Position numbers and translations under genes: made by a program. 64,000 nt of DNA from Clostridiales bacterium. GTDB lineage: Bacteria; Bacillota; Clostridia; Saccharofermentanales; Saccharofermentanaceae. The notes beneath the pieces were generated by a model. The model saw nothing but the letters and a program-made list of their open reading frames with translations, was not told where the DNA came from and did not search any database. The stretch is from assembly GCA_017478485.1 (NCBI GenBank), contig JAFVDI010000031.1, positions 310,001-374,000 on the forward strand, in the 5' to 3' direction. Within the stretch, counting starts at the first letter, position 1. Each line of letters opens with the position of its first letter. Of the stretch, positions 42,300 through 52,135 are shown one piece after another.

Positions 42300-43642
42300 A
42301 GGATGAGCTTGTCAGCCTTCTCGAAGAGAAGCGCTATAAAGAACTCCGTTTAAAACTATCAGAGATGATGGAAGTTGATATTGCTTCCATCATGGACTCG
42401 TTGGAGAATGAGGATTCGCTCAAGATTTTCCGAATCCTTCCCAAGAGCATGGCTGCGGACGTTTTCGCCGAGCTTGAAGTCGATGACCAGAAATACATCA
42501 TCATGTCACTGTCCACAAACGAGGCATCGAACATCATCGATAACCTCATGGCGGACGATGCTGCGGACTTCCTCGAGGAAATGCCGGCAAATGTCGTAAA
42601 GAGGATCCTGGCAAACGCCAGCCCCGAGCAGCGTAAAGACGTAAACCACCTTTTGAAATATCCTGACGATTCCGCGGGCTCGATCATGACGGTCGAGTAT
42701 GTGGATCTCAAGAGAGACATGACAGTCGCTGATGCGATCCTGCGTATCAGAGAGATCGGTCTTGACGCAGAGACCACCAATATCTGTTATGTCCTTGATA
42801 AGAGAAGGCTCCTTGTCGGAACCGTTGCCCTCAGGTATCTGCTCATCAAGCAGCCGGATGAGGTAATAGGCGACATAATGAATGACAGCGTCATCTCGAT
42901 CAAGACGACGGATGACCAGGAAGAAGCGGCACGCGTTTTCCAGAAATATGACTTTACCGCGATGCCTGTTGTAGACAACGAAAACCGTCTGGTCGGCATC
43001 ATCACGGTCGACGACGTCATGGACATCATGGAAGAAGAGGCCACGGAGGATATCGAGAAGATGGCCGCTATCATCCCTGACCAGACTGACAGGCCATATC
43101 TCAAGATCGGAGTCCTCGAGACATTTAAGAACAGAATGCCATGGCTCCTGTTCCTCATGGTATCCGCGACTTTTACGGGCGCGATCATCACAAAATTTAC
43201 GGATGCCCTGAAAGCCTATCTTATGTTGACGGCTTATATCCCGATGCTGATGGACACCGGAGGAAATGCAGGTTCACAGGCAAGCGTCTCGGTCATCCGC
43301 GGACTTTCACTTCGTGAGATCCAGTTCTCGGACTTCTTTAGAGTCCTTTGGAAAGAGGCCCGTGTTGCCGCTATCTGCGGAATAGTGCTGGCTTCGGCCA
43401 ATTTCGTCAAGCTCATGCTCATAGACAAGCTCCCGATGAATATCGCGGGAATCATTTGCGTAACGCTCATTCTCGTAGTTATCTTCGCGAAATCCATCGG
43501 CTGCACGCTGCCTATGGTGGCATCCAAGATCAAGCTCGACCCGGCGGTCATGGCGTCTCCTCTGATCACCACCATCGTTGACGCGGTGTCGCTTCTGATC
43601 TATTTCGGGCTCGTAACGCACCTGCTTTCGATCGCGGTTTGA
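42278..43642 (+). CDS. mgtE: MgtE-type magnesium transporter
   Basis: 454 residues: N-terminal superhelical MgtE_N domain (about 10-130, ADDAADFLEEMP), a CBS pair (about 135-260) closing the channel when Mg2+ is bound, a connecting helix, and five membrane helices (about 285-454) with MLMDTGGNAGSQAS. Full length for the family. It overlaps the upstream leader ORF. Monocistronic, closed by a terminator. Confidence 0.95.
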   Translation: MEEMASVKDELVSLLEEKRYKELRLKLSEMMEVDIASIMDSLENEDSLKIFRILPKSMAADVFAELEVDDQKYIIMSLSTNEASNIIDNLMADDAADFLEEMPANVVKRILANASPEQRKDVNHLLKYPDDSAGSIMTVEYVDLKRDMTVADAILRIREIGLDAETTNICYVLDKRRLLVGTVALRYLLIKQPDEVIGDIMNDSVISIKTTDDQEEAARVFQKYDFTAMPVVDNENRLVGIITVDDVMDIMEEEATEDIEKMAAIIPDQTDRPYLKIGVLETFKNRMPWLLFLMVSATFTGAIITKFTDALKAYLMLTAYIPMLMDTGGNAGSQASVSVIRGLSLREIQFSDFFRVLWKEARVAAICGIVLASANFVKLMLIDKLPMNIAGIICVTLILVVIFAKSIGCTLPMVASKIKLDPAVMASPLITTIVDAVSLLIYFGLVTHLLSIAV

Positions 43643-43664
43643 CGCAAAAATAAAAATTATATAT

Positions 43665-43704
43665 AGGGGCTTTGAACGATTTTGTGTTGAAAAGCCCCTT
43701 TTGC
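43665..43704 (+). terminator. Intrinsic terminator after mgtE
   Basis: AGGGGCTTT (43665-43673) / AAAGCCCCT (43691-43699), loop 17 nt, followed by TTTTGCTTTT. Confidence 0.8.
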
Positions 43705-43777
43705 TTTTATATAATTACAATTCGGAAATCTATTAAAATTCCACCTACAAATTCCTTGAAAGGAAAGGAGAAATAAC

Positions 43778-44470
43778 ATGATTTATTCAACAGAGATCAA
43801 GAACATGTGCTCTGTTCATCAGGGTGTTCATCACGGTGCTGCACCGATCCCTGAGGAAGCAAAGTGGGTTAGCTCCAAGGAGATCAAGGACATCTCCGGC
43901 TATACACACGGTATCGGCTGGTGCGCTCCTCAGCAGGGTGCCTGCAAGCTGTCTCTCAACGTAAAGGACGGCATCATCCAGGAGGCTCTGGTAGAGACTA
44001 TCGGCTGCTCCGGTATGACACACTCAGCTGCTATGGCTTCTGAGATCCTTCCCGGTCTTACGATCCTCGAAGCTCTCAACACAGACCTTGTTTGCGACGC
44101 TATCAATACAGCTATGAGAGAGCTCTTCCTCCAGATCGTTTACGGAAGAACACAGAGTGCTTTCTCTGAGGACGGTCTCCAGATCGGTGCCGGTCTTGAG
44201 GACCTCGGTAAGGGCGCACGTTCAATGGTTGGTACAACATACGGTACACTCGCTAAGGGTCCCCGTTACCTTGAGCTCACAGACGGTTACATCACAGACC
44301 TCGCTCTCGACGAGAACGATGAGATCATCGGCTACAAGTTCGTTAACTTCGGTAAGATGATGGACTTCATCAAGAAGGGCGACGATGCTGCTACAGCTCT
44401 TGAGAAGGCTTCCGGTAAGTATGGACGCGTTGATGATGCCGTTAAGTTCATCGATCCGCGCAAGCAGTAA
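43778..44470 (+). CDS. NifU/IscU-like Fe-S scaffold-related protein
   Basis: 230 residues with an IscU/NifU-like core (LVETIGCSGMTHSAAMASEIL, with Cys-containing strand turns) plus extra sequence at both ends. Its codons are strongly biased, as in abundant proteins. TTCCTT-GA-AAGGAA (43752-43765) lies just before the ribosome site and may fold over it. Paired with the GGGtGRT gene 17 nt downstream. I expect a role in Fe-S handling, but not classical NifS-linked assembly, as no desulfurase is near. Confidence 0.75.
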   Translation: MIYSTEIKNMCSVHQGVHHGAAPIPEEAKWVSSKEIKDISGYTHGIGWCAPQQGACKLSLNVKDGIIQEALVETIGCSGMTHSAAMASEILPGLTILEALNTDLVCDAINTAMRELFLQIVYGRTQSAFSEDGLQIGAGLEDLGKGARSMVGTTYGTLAKGPRYLELTDGYITDLALDENDEIIGYKFVNFGKMMDFIKKGDDAATALEKASGKYGRVDDAVKFIDPRKQ

Positions 44471-44487
44471 TATAGGAGGAACTTAAA

Positions 44488-45510
44488 ATGGCAGATTTAT
44501 TTGAATCATACGAGAGAAGACTCCCCCAGATCAACGCTAAGCTTGCTGAATATGGAATCGCTTCCATCGAAGAAGCTGAGAAGATCACAAAAGATGCAGG
44601 TCTTGATGTATATCACCTTATTGAAGGCATCCAGCCCATCTGCTTCGAGAACGCTAAGTGGGCTTACACAGTAGGCGCTGCTATCGCTATCAAGAAGAAC
44701 TGCCGCAGAGCTGCTGACGCTGCTGCTGCAATCGGTGAAGGCCTCCAGGCTTTCTGCATCCCCGGTTCTGTTGCTGACAGACGTAAGGTTGGTCTCGGCC
44801 ACGGTAACCTCGGTAAGATGCTCCTTGAAGAAGATACTGAGTGCTTCGCTTTCCTCGCAGGCCACGAGTCATTCGCAGCTGCTGAGGGCGCTATCGGTAT
44901 CGCTGAGAAGGCTAACCGCGTCCGTCAGAAGCCCCTCAGAGTTATCCTTGACGGTCTCGGAAAGGACGCTGCTAAGATCATCTCCAGAATCAACGGCTTC
45001 ACATATGTAGAGACACAGTTCGACTATAAGACAGGCGAGCTCAAGGAACTCTCCAGAACATGCTACTCAAAGAATCCCGATTCTCCGAGAGCAAAGGTCA
45101 ACTGCTATGGTGCAGACGACGTTCAGGAAGGTGTTGCTATCCTCTGGAAGGAGAACGTTGACGTTTCCATCACAGGTAACTCAACCAATCCTACAAGATT
45201 CCAGCACCCTGTTGCAGGTACATATAAGAAGGAGCGTCTCGAGGCTGGCAAGAAGTACTTCTCAGTTGCTTCCGGCGGTGGTACAGGCCGTACACTTCAC
45301 CCTGATAACATGGCTGCAGGTCCTGCTTCCTATGGTATGACAGATACTATGGGCCGTATGCACTCTGACGCTCAGTTTGCAGGTTCTTCTTCAGTTCCTG
45401 CACACGTTGAGATGATGGGTCTCATCGGTGCCGGCAACAACCCGATGGTTGGTATGACCGTTTCCACAGCTGTTTCAGTTGAGGAAGCTGCTAAGGCAGG
45501 CAAGTTCTGA
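44488..45510 (+). CDS. GGGtGRT-family protein
   Basis: 340 residues with the naming motif ASGGGTGRT near residue 265. It has Cys-rich contexts (PICFENAKW, NCRRAAD, FCIPGS) and a long conserved central region. Function is not established. Codon use is highly biased, so it should be abundant. AGGAGG lies ahead. It recurs beside NifU-like proteins in Clostridia, from general familiarity with such genomes. Confidence 0.85.
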   Translation: MADLFESYERRLPQINAKLAEYGIASIEEAEKITKDAGLDVYHLIEGIQPICFENAKWAYTVGAAIAIKKNCRRAADAAAAIGEGLQAFCIPGSVADRRKVGLGHGNLGKMLLEEDTECFAFLAGHESFAAAEGAIGIAEKANRVRQKPLRVILDGLGKDAAKIISRINGFTYVETQFDYKTGELKELSRTCYSKNPDSPRAKVNCYGADDVQEGVAILWKENVDVSITGNSTNPTRFQHPVAGTYKKERLEAGKKYFSVASGGGTGRTLHPDNMAAGPASYGMTDTMGRMHSDAQFAGSSSVPAHVEMMGLIGAGNNPMVGMTVSTAVSVEEAAKAGKF

Positions 45511-45535
45511 TCAGAACAACATTAAAGAACATACG

Positions 45536-45568
45536 GGCGGTGCATGTATTTGCACCGCCTGTTTTTTT
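45536..45568 (+). terminator. Intrinsic terminator
   Basis: GGCGGTGCA (45536-45544) / TGCACCGCC (45551-45559), then GTTTTTTT shortly after; ends the GGGtGRT unit. Confidence 0.85.
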
Positions 45569-45628
45569 GATTGCTCAATTTTGGTAGAATAACGACTGTA
45601 ATAAAAGGTGTCACGGAGGAATGACTGC

Positions 45629-46987
45629 ATGAACGGAAAAGTTATGAAGACTGCAGCTTGCGCTTTGCTTGGCGCATTCTTCCTGTCCGGATGCTCATAT
45701 TTTCCGGCGAAGGCACCTGAACTGACCACGGCTGACCAGAGGACGCTGTCTTCCGAGATCCAAACATCTGATCCGTCAGCCCAGACGGCACCATCCGACA
45801 CCACGGCGCCCAATCCGGCTGATGCAGCAGTAAAAGCATATACAGACTTTATCTCGGGCAATAACAAGGTTTCGACCTCGGGCTGCTTTGATAAGGACAG
45901 CGGGAGATCTTATTTTGACCTGACTTACGGTACATACAGTCTTGAAGAAATGAAGAAGGCTGTCAGGTTTGATTCCGGTTTCGGTTCAACCGCTCGTTAT
46001 GTCGTCATTGACTGCGGGAAAGACGGCATGCCCGAGCTTGCAGTCTGCCTTGAATTGCTGGACCACGGCACTTCATCTGTCATTTGCATTATCGGATATG
46101 ATAACGGATCCCTTGTGATGAACTCGATCATTGAAGAAAAGGTTCCCAATGAATACATGCTGTACGACAGCGGTTACATTGAGTCGGCGACCATTCCTTT
46201 CAGGGGAATGTACAAGATGGTCCTCATAAAAGTTGAAAACGGCGGTAAGTGCAGCGAAGTCTTTACCTACAGCGAGTATCAGGGGAGCCTTGCGGCAAAC
46301 ATTATCAAACATCTCAGGAAAAGTGAGGAAGAGACCGGAACAGGTTTCGAGAATATTCCGAACGACTTTATCGTCCGTGAGTTCGTTTCTGAAGGAAAGG
46401 TAGTGATCTCAGTCGGAGATTGGTCCGGATCAGAATCCGACAAAGCCCTTGAAGAGCAGCTTGTCAGCAAGCTCAAGACTCTTGGCGCGGAAGTGGTTTC
46501 AGATGAAAAGATGAAGGAACTTGCATCTACGAAAGAATATCTGACCAAGGAAGTGACATGGACCGACTGCAGCAGCGAGACCGCTGCGACTTCATCCGCC
46601 GGCTTAGCCAAGGTTGCGGGCAACTTCCAGATCACTGTATATATGGATCCCGAAAGCTCTGAATATACCGGACTGGGCAATGTGGTACGTGCGCTTAACA
46701 GCGGAAACGGGACTGACATGAGATTCGTCTGTGACTCGGATGATGTTACGGTCATACTCGAAAAGGGAGCCTGGGATATGAATTCAGATGTCTTTGCACC
46801 TGAGAGAGAGATCTTCAATGTTCAGGCCAAGGCCGGTCTTGTCTATCAGTTCAACTGCGTTCCGGGAGATGTTTTCCCTTATTACAAGCTCAGGGCCGTA
46901 AAGGGAAGCTTCAGTGCCGAATGGCTTGTCCTCAGGAATAAAGATAATAAAATGACGGTCATTAAATCGTCTTTCAAGGGAGCCTGA
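45629..46987 (+). CDS. Large lipoprotein, unknown
   Basis: 452 residues. Signal peptide with lipobox FFLSGC (Cys about 22), a Thr/Ser/Pro linker to about residue 75, then a long extracellular region with no family I recognise. ATG 45629 has GGAGG (45615-45619) at 9 nt; earlier in-frame TTG rejected. First of a tightly spaced series (gaps 6, 6, 12 nt, then overlap) that runs through the two-component system, so it may be part of its sensing. Confidence 0.7.
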   Translation: MNGKVMKTAACALLGAFFLSGCSYFPAKAPELTTADQRTLSSEIQTSDPSAQTAPSDTTAPNPADAAVKAYTDFISGNNKVSTSGCFDKDSGRSYFDLTYGTYSLEEMKKAVRFDSGFGSTARYVVIDCGKDGMPELAVCLELLDHGTSSVICIIGYDNGSLVMNSIIEEKVPNEYMLYDSGYIESATIPFRGMYKMVLIKVENGGKCSEVFTYSEYQGSLAANIIKHLRKSEEETGTGFENIPNDFIVREFVSEGKVVISVGDWSGSESDKALEEQLVSKLKTLGAEVVSDEKMKELASTKEYLTKEVTWTDCSSETAATSSAGLAKVAGNFQITVYMDPESSEYTGLGNVVRALNSGNGTDMRFVCDSDDVTVILEKGAWDMNSDVFAPEREIFNVQAKAGLVYQFNCVPGDVFPYYKLRAVKGSFSAEWLVLRNKDNKMTVIKSSFKGA

Positions 46988-46993
46988 TACCAA

Positions 46994-47593
46994 ATGGCAG
47001 AGAATGAATATGTCAGAATCAGCGCGCAGCTTCTCGAAGAAGTTAAGCGCTTTGTAGAAGAACGTTATGAGCCGGAAATAGCCATGAGCGGCTCAGGTGT
47101 TCCTGATGAGTTCAGGATCATGGGCGCAAGGAGAAGAAAGACTTCATCACGGTTTAATGAAGCAGCCATGTGTGCTGCAGCCATGCCTCTTGAAATGGAG
47201 GAGGCGCGCGCTTTCTGTGATAAAGGCGTTGATGAATTTGTTGACAGTAAGATAGATGAAAGTTTTACCCAGATGCTGCTGCGCAAGATAGATGAGCGCG
47301 GCATGACAGATGCGGAGTGCTATAAGAAAGCGAATGTCGACCGGAAGCTCTTTTCGAAGATCAGAAGCGACATTCACTATCATCCAAAAAAGAAAACAGT
47401 TCTCGCATTCGCGATAGCTCTTAAGATGAGCATGGAAGAAACGACTGCACTGCTGATGAAGGCCGGTTATGCCCTTTCTGACGGCAGCAAGGGAGATCTT
47501 GTCCTCATGTACTTTATAACTAACGGAAAGTACGACATCAGGGAGATCAACGGCGTTCTTCTGGCGATGGACGAGGAGATCATCGGAGGCTGA
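46994..47593 (+). CDS. Predicted helical regulator of XRE-like type
   Basis: 199 residues. The C-terminal part (about 95-190: SFTQMLLRKIDERGMTDAEC...) reads like a module found in Clostridia that is often called helix-turn-helix or sigma-subunit-like, sometimes fused to macro domains (recollection, not searched). DNA binding is plausible through NVDRKLFSKIRSD. The N-terminal half is unrelated to known domains. It starts 6 nt after the lipoprotein and ends 6 nt before the J-like protein. Confidence 0.6.
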   Translation: MAENEYVRISAQLLEEVKRFVEERYEPEIAMSGSGVPDEFRIMGARRRKTSSRFNEAAMCAAAMPLEMEEARAFCDKGVDEFVDSKIDESFTQMLLRKIDERGMTDAECYKKANVDRKLFSKIRSDIHYHPKKKTVLAFAIALKMSMEETTALLMKAGYALSDGSKGDLVLMYFITNGKYDIREINGVLLAMDEEIIGG

Positions 47594-47599
47594 AGGAAA

Positions 47600-48598
47600 A
47601 TGGATTCGGAAGAGAAAAAGATTGATACTGCGGTTGCCGGGATCACCGGTGAACAGATCGCTTCAATGACAAAAGAAGAGGCGCTGGAGTTCCTGGGACT
47701 TCCGGCAGATGCTGACAAGGAAGCGCTCGAAAACAGGTTTTGGCAGCTTTCCAAGAAATACAGGAGCTTAAAAGGGGACGAATCAGAGCAAAAGCTCGCT
47801 GATCTTTCAGCGGCTTACGACATAGCTTCAGGCAACCGTGATCTCAGAGCGCAGGCGGAAGAAACCCGTGCACATGAGAAAAAGTTCATGGGTAAGACAA
47901 AGGATGAGTGGAAGACCTATGTTTCCTATACATGGAAGTATTATGTCGGCGCCGTTGTCTTGATCGTCGTTACCGCATCGCTTGTCTGGAACTTTTTCTT
48001 TAAGCCCCGTGAAGACTGCGGGATCATATCGATCGGAAACTTCGATAATAACCCGCAGTACTATGACGGAGTGGTAAAGGAGATAGGATTCAAATATCCG
48101 AACCTTTCGACTTTCTGTTATGTCGCAGTTAGCGAAAAGGACCAGCAGGCTGATTCATATACGAACCAGGCTGCAGTGGCAACACTTTATTCGGGTGCTA
48201 ACGTCATCGTAACTGATCAGTCCGCGATGCCTTATTTCTTTGAATATCTTACTGACTGTTCCGATCTTTACAAAAATCTTGAACAGACGCTTCCTGCTGA
48301 CAAATATGCGAAGATCAAACCTTTATACATGAGTGAGCGCGAGTATAAAAAGCTGATCGTCGAATACAGGATAGGCAAGGGAATGGAGCTTGCAGATACC
48401 AATGTCGATCTTTCGACTTTTTCCGATGCGAAGATCATGACGGGACTTCTGATCGAAGATGCTGACATGATAAAGAAGCTCGGTTACACGAATTACTGGC
48501 CGGATAAGCCTGCCACGGTCGTTTTCGGGATCAATGTCCTGAGCCGAGACCAGGATGAATCAAAAAGGATCATAACGGCAGTGCTTCAGGACCTGTGA
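47600..48598 (+). CDS. Membrane protein with degenerate J-like domain
   Basis: 332 residues. Residues ~22-80 look like a DnaJ-type helical domain, but the HPD tripeptide is missing (KKYRSLKGDE at that place), so it should not stimulate DnaK in the usual way. One membrane helix (about 115-135) is followed by an external ~200-residue domain with no recognised family. Same operon as the lipoprotein, regulator and kinase. Confidence 0.6.
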   Translation: MDSEEKKIDTAVAGITGEQIASMTKEEALEFLGLPADADKEALENRFWQLSKKYRSLKGDESEQKLADLSAAYDIASGNRDLRAQAEETRAHEKKFMGKTKDEWKTYVSYTWKYYVGAVVLIVVTASLVWNFFFKPREDCGIISIGNFDNNPQYYDGVVKEIGFKYPNLSTFCYVAVSEKDQQADSYTNQAAVATLYSGANVIVTDQSAMPYFFEYLTDCSDLYKNLEQTLPADKYAKIKPLYMSEREYKKLIVEYRIGKGMELADTNVDLSTFSDAKIMTGLLIEDADMIKKLGYTNYWPDKPATVVFGINVLSRDQDESKRIITAVLQDL

Positions 48599-48610
48599 TA
48601 GAATACTGTC

Positions 48611-50434
48611 ATGGATATCTTCAGGAAGAATAAGCTTGAGGAAAAGCTCATCAGAGCACTGAATAACCTGAATCTCAACAGGAAGCTCCTGCTTCTTTAT
48701 TTGTTATGCGTTCTTTTGCCACTGCTCATTACCGACGGATATATATTAACTTCGATCATCTCTAATGAGAGATCCCAGTTTAACGAGGGAATGAAGACCG
48801 TTGCAAAGAACGTTTCGGCCGATTTTATCAATTCGATCAAGACGGCATCCGACGTTTCAAACAATATGTATGTCGACAGGTCGATATATACGTTCCTTGA
48901 CACTCCGTTTAATGACAACGAGGATTTCTATACACGTTACTATGATTGGATCAAGCAGAACGGTTATCAGTCTCTTTATCTGCCCCATCTGGCAAGGTTC
49001 ATCTTTGTTGCCGACAATAACACCATTATCCCGGGCGGTAACATCTACACGCTGAAATCCGTTGAAGATAACAACTGGTATCAGGAATTTATCTCATCAA
49101 AATATAAAGCGCAGTTCATCTTCTACTTTATGGGTGATGAAAACGGTGCCATTCAGACGAAGACCAAGCAGGTAAAGCTCGTCAGATGGCTGGATTACTA
49201 CAAGGATACAGAAATAAAGAAGATGCTGGTCATCAATCTCGACTATCCTTCGCTCATGAGTAATCTTTCAAGCAAGAATTACGGCATGCTCGCATATATC
49301 TGTGACGGAGATAAGATCATCTTTTCGACAGACGGTCAGATGAACATTTACAGTCCGTATTCATCGATCAACGAAGCAGACATAAGGAAGGCCGGGTATA
49401 CGAGTGAGATCGATTACATGGGAAAGACTTATACGATCATGGTCTTTCCGGACAACAGCAACGTCGTTGCCGGCGCGTTCAGGAAAAACATGCCCGTGAT
49501 GTTCCTGCTTCTGGCAATGAATATCCTTATGCCGCTGATCCTTGTCAGGCTTATAAACAAGTCCTTCATTAACAGAATCGGCAAACTCAATAAGGTTTTC
49601 GAGATAGGAACGGACAACGTTGGTCTCGTAACCGTCAACAATGTCGAAGGAAGCGATGAGATCGCACATCTTATGAACGGATACAATGAGCTCGTTTTGA
49701 GGAACAGGCAGCTCATCAAGACGATCTATGAGGATAAGCTCGTCTATCAGGAGAACGAGATCGAAAAGCAGCAGGCAGAACTTCTTGCCATGCGTATGCA
49801 GATCAATCCGCACTTCATGTTCAACTGTCTTGAGAACATAAGAATGCACAGCGTCATAAAAGGAGAAAAGGAAACGGCTTCCATGATCGAAAGACTGGCT
49901 GCCCTTGAGCGTGACGTTGTTGAATGGAATCAGGATGTTATTCCTTTGTATAAGGAAATGACTTTTATTAAAAACTATCTTAAGCTCCAGCAGTACAGAT
50001 ACGGTGAACGCTTCTCATTCTCGATAAACGTTTCGGATGAGGTAAGTGATGCTTCCATTCCGAAGCTTACACTTGCAACATTTGTTGAGAATGCATGCGT
50101 CCACGGCGCGGAAAAGAAGACAAGGGATGTTGTTATCATAATTAGTGCTCATGCTTCAGGTGACAGACTGGTCATGGAGATCGAGGATACCGGTGCCGGC
50201 ATGGACAGCGACAGCGCGGAACGTCTGCAGAAGATGATGCGTGAATGCACTTTTGCCGATCTTAAGAAGAACAGGCATATCGGAATATTAAACGCCTGCC
50301 TGCGCACAAAGCTCATCGCAGGCGGTGACGTTGACTTCCTTTTCGAGAGTGAGGAACAGATCGGAACATACATCAAGATCACGATGCCGCTGAAGCACTA
50401 TGAGCTTCAGCAGTCTGAAGGAGGAGAAGAATAA
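48611..50434 (+). CDS. YesM/LytS-type sensor histidine kinase
   Basis: 607 residues: membrane helix about 27-49, large extracytoplasmic sensor, second helix about 295-317, HAMP region, His_kinase domain with phosphorylation motif MQINPHFMFNCLENIR, and ATPase motifs NACVHGAEKK, DTGAGMD and HIGILNACLR. Partner of the overlapping response regulator. Sensors of this class detect sugars or their binding proteins outside the cell. The ribosome site before 48611 is poor. Confidence 0.93.
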   Translation: MDIFRKNKLEEKLIRALNNLNLNRKLLLLYLLCVLLPLLITDGYILTSIISNERSQFNEGMKTVAKNVSADFINSIKTASDVSNNMYVDRSIYTFLDTPFNDNEDFYTRYYDWIKQNGYQSLYLPHLARFIFVADNNTIIPGGNIYTLKSVEDNNWYQEFISSKYKAQFIFYFMGDENGAIQTKTKQVKLVRWLDYYKDTEIKKMLVINLDYPSLMSNLSSKNYGMLAYICDGDKIIFSTDGQMNIYSPYSSINEADIRKAGYTSEIDYMGKTYTIMVFPDNSNVVAGAFRKNMPVMFLLLAMNILMPLILVRLINKSFINRIGKLNKVFEIGTDNVGLVTVNNVEGSDEIAHLMNGYNELVLRNRQLIKTIYEDKLVYQENEIEKQQAELLAMRMQINPHFMFNCLENIRMHSVIKGEKETASMIERLAALERDVVEWNQDVIPLYKEMTFIKNYLKLQQYRYGERFSFSINVSDEVSDASIPKLTLATFVENACVHGAEKKTRDVVIIISAHASGDRLVMEIEDTGAGMDSDSAERLQKMMRECTFADLKKNRHIGILNACLRTKLIAGGDVDFLFESEEQIGTYIKITMPLKHYELQQSEGGEE

Positions 50435-52020
50435 TGGCAAGAGTTCAGGTGCTTTTGGCAGATGATGAACCTTTTATCTTAAAAGGCCTCAAGATGCTCA
50501 TCGACTGGGAACTGTACGGCTGCGAGATAGTGGCTACGGCGTCGACAGGGCTTGAAGCTTACAACATCATAAAGAGTCAGAAGATCGACCTCGCCATTGT
50601 CGACATCAGAATGCCGGAACTTACCGGACTCGAACTGATAACCAGGGCCAAGGAAGAGGGCATTGATACGGACTTTGTCATTTTGAGCGGTTTCTCTGAT
50701 TTTGAATATGCACAGACGGCATTAAGGCTTAAGGTAGTCGATTATCTGCTTAAACCCGTAAGCCAGAAGCAGCTGGTAGGGGTCCTTCGCAAGATCGGCG
50801 TAAAGAAAGATGCGGATAATGTTCTTCAGGAACATGCCGAAAAGCTGAAGCGCGCATGCCTCGTTCAGTATCTCCTTGCGATCTTAAACGGAACCTCTAA
50901 TCAGCATCAGGTTGATTACGTATGCGAAAACCTAGTTGTCAGAGGAGACATGAATTTCGTCCATATCACGCTCGACAATGTGACGAGCCTTGAGGAAATG
51001 ACAGACGAGGAAGTCAGCGAGATAAAAAAGAAGATCATAGAAAACTGTACGGAATATCTGGGAAGATACAGTGATCATCTGCTTCCGGAAGCCGAAGGCT
51101 TTGAGGAGGAATATGAGATAGGATTCCTTTATTGTGACATCATGGCCAAGGATGCAGGGAAGAGCAGCAGTGAATACCTGGAGGAACTCAGGAAAGCCGC
51201 GATGAGGAGCATTCCCGTTGAAGTTGCCTTCCTTGTCGGACGCACCGTAAACGAGACATCAAAACTTGCAGCCTCCTACAGCAGTGCCTGCGAACTCAGG
51301 TACCTCAAGAGCCTCAGGCCCTATGACGAAAACATCTATCAGTATGACAGCGACATGTATGTTCCGCATTCACAGGCTAAGGAGATGATCCATAAGGATG
51401 CGGCTGACGATCTGGTCAATGCTGTCATCAAGCATGACCATGATGAGATATCTGAATGCGTCGACCGTCTGTTTGAAAATATGGAGAACACCCATTTCAA
51501 CAGATTCCTGAACCTGAACGTCAATTATTTCCTGTTCAGGATGATACATCTTGCCATAGAAATAGATGAAACAGTAGAACAAGATAATATACTTCTTTAT
51601 ATAAGTGATGATGTTTTCGTACCCGGAAAGAATTTCAAGGAACGGTTCAAGACTTTTGCGCTCGAATATTCCGATTATCTTATCCAGCTTAAGAAGAATT
51701 CCGGCCACAGGGGCTTAAAAGACGTTGAAAGGTATATCCAGGATCACTATGCCGAGAACCTCACATTAAGAGACCTCGGCAAGATGTATTACATCAACAG
51801 TTCGTATCTCGGACAGCTCTTCCATAAGAAGTACGGTATTTCTTTTAAAGACTATTTAAATAATTGCAGGATCAATGCAGCGGCCGAGATGCTCCTCAAG
51901 AGTGACCGCAAAGTGGCTGATATTGCTGCTGAAGTCGGCTATAAGGACATTGATTACTTTGTGTCAAAATTTATTGAGATAAACGGCTGTACCCCGACAA
52001 AATACAGACGGAATCTCTGA
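50434..52020 (+). CDS. YesN-type response regulator with AraC DNA-binding domain
   Basis: 528 residues: receiver domain with Asp57 (AIVDIRMPEL) and acidic DDE at 10-12, a long central region, and two AraC-type helix-turn-helices at about 425-525 (LTLRDLGKMYYINSSYLGQLFHKKYG, VADIAAEVGYKDIDYFVSKF). The start overlaps the kinase stop by one base. It most likely activates the binding-protein gene that follows. Confidence 0.94.
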   Translation: MARVQVLLADDEPFILKGLKMLIDWELYGCEIVATASTGLEAYNIIKSQKIDLAIVDIRMPELTGLELITRAKEEGIDTDFVILSGFSDFEYAQTALRLKVVDYLLKPVSQKQLVGVLRKIGVKKDADNVLQEHAEKLKRACLVQYLLAILNGTSNQHQVDYVCENLVVRGDMNFVHITLDNVTSLEEMTDEEVSEIKKKIIENCTEYLGRYSDHLLPEAEGFEEEYEIGFLYCDIMAKDAGKSSSEYLEELRKAAMRSIPVEVAFLVGRTVNETSKLAASYSSACELRYLKSLRPYDENIYQYDSDMYVPHSQAKEMIHKDAADDLVNAVIKHDHDEISECVDRLFENMENTHFNRFLNLNVNYFLFRMIHLAIEIDETVEQDNILLYISDDVFVPGKNFKERFKTFALEYSDYLIQLKKNSGHRGLKDVERYIQDHYAENLTLRDLGKMYYINSSYLGQLFHKKYGISFKDYLNNCRINAAAEMLLKSDRKVADIAAEVGYKDIDYFVSKFIEINGCTPTKYRRNL

Positions 52021-52029
52021 TTGTGCAAC

Positions 52030-52122
52030 TTTCTATATTTTGTCGGGAGTCTGACTTGAATTTGTCGGAGTTTTACACAAAAACAACTCTGTATAATCAC
52101 TACAACGGACAAAATATAGAAA
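52030..52122 (+). promoter_or_regulatory. Promoter of the sugar-uptake operon with regulator sites
   Basis: Direct repeats TTTGTCGG at 52039-52046 and 52061-52068 are 22 bp apart (two helical turns) and end where a -35 would lie, while TATAAT is at 52092-52097 and the -35 is poor. This is the pattern of an AraC-type activator. A perfect 15-bp inverted repeat also brackets the region: TTTCTATATTTTGTC (52030-52044) and GACAAAATATAGAAA (52108-52122). Confidence 0.7.
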
Positions 52123-52135
52123 GGAAGGTCCATTT

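Noticed and set aside
51993..52010. Extra regulator site (CCGACAAAATA) at the end of the response regulator gene
   Set aside because: Lies within codons for the conserved TPTKYR end of AraC-type proteins, so the match is probably coding constraint.
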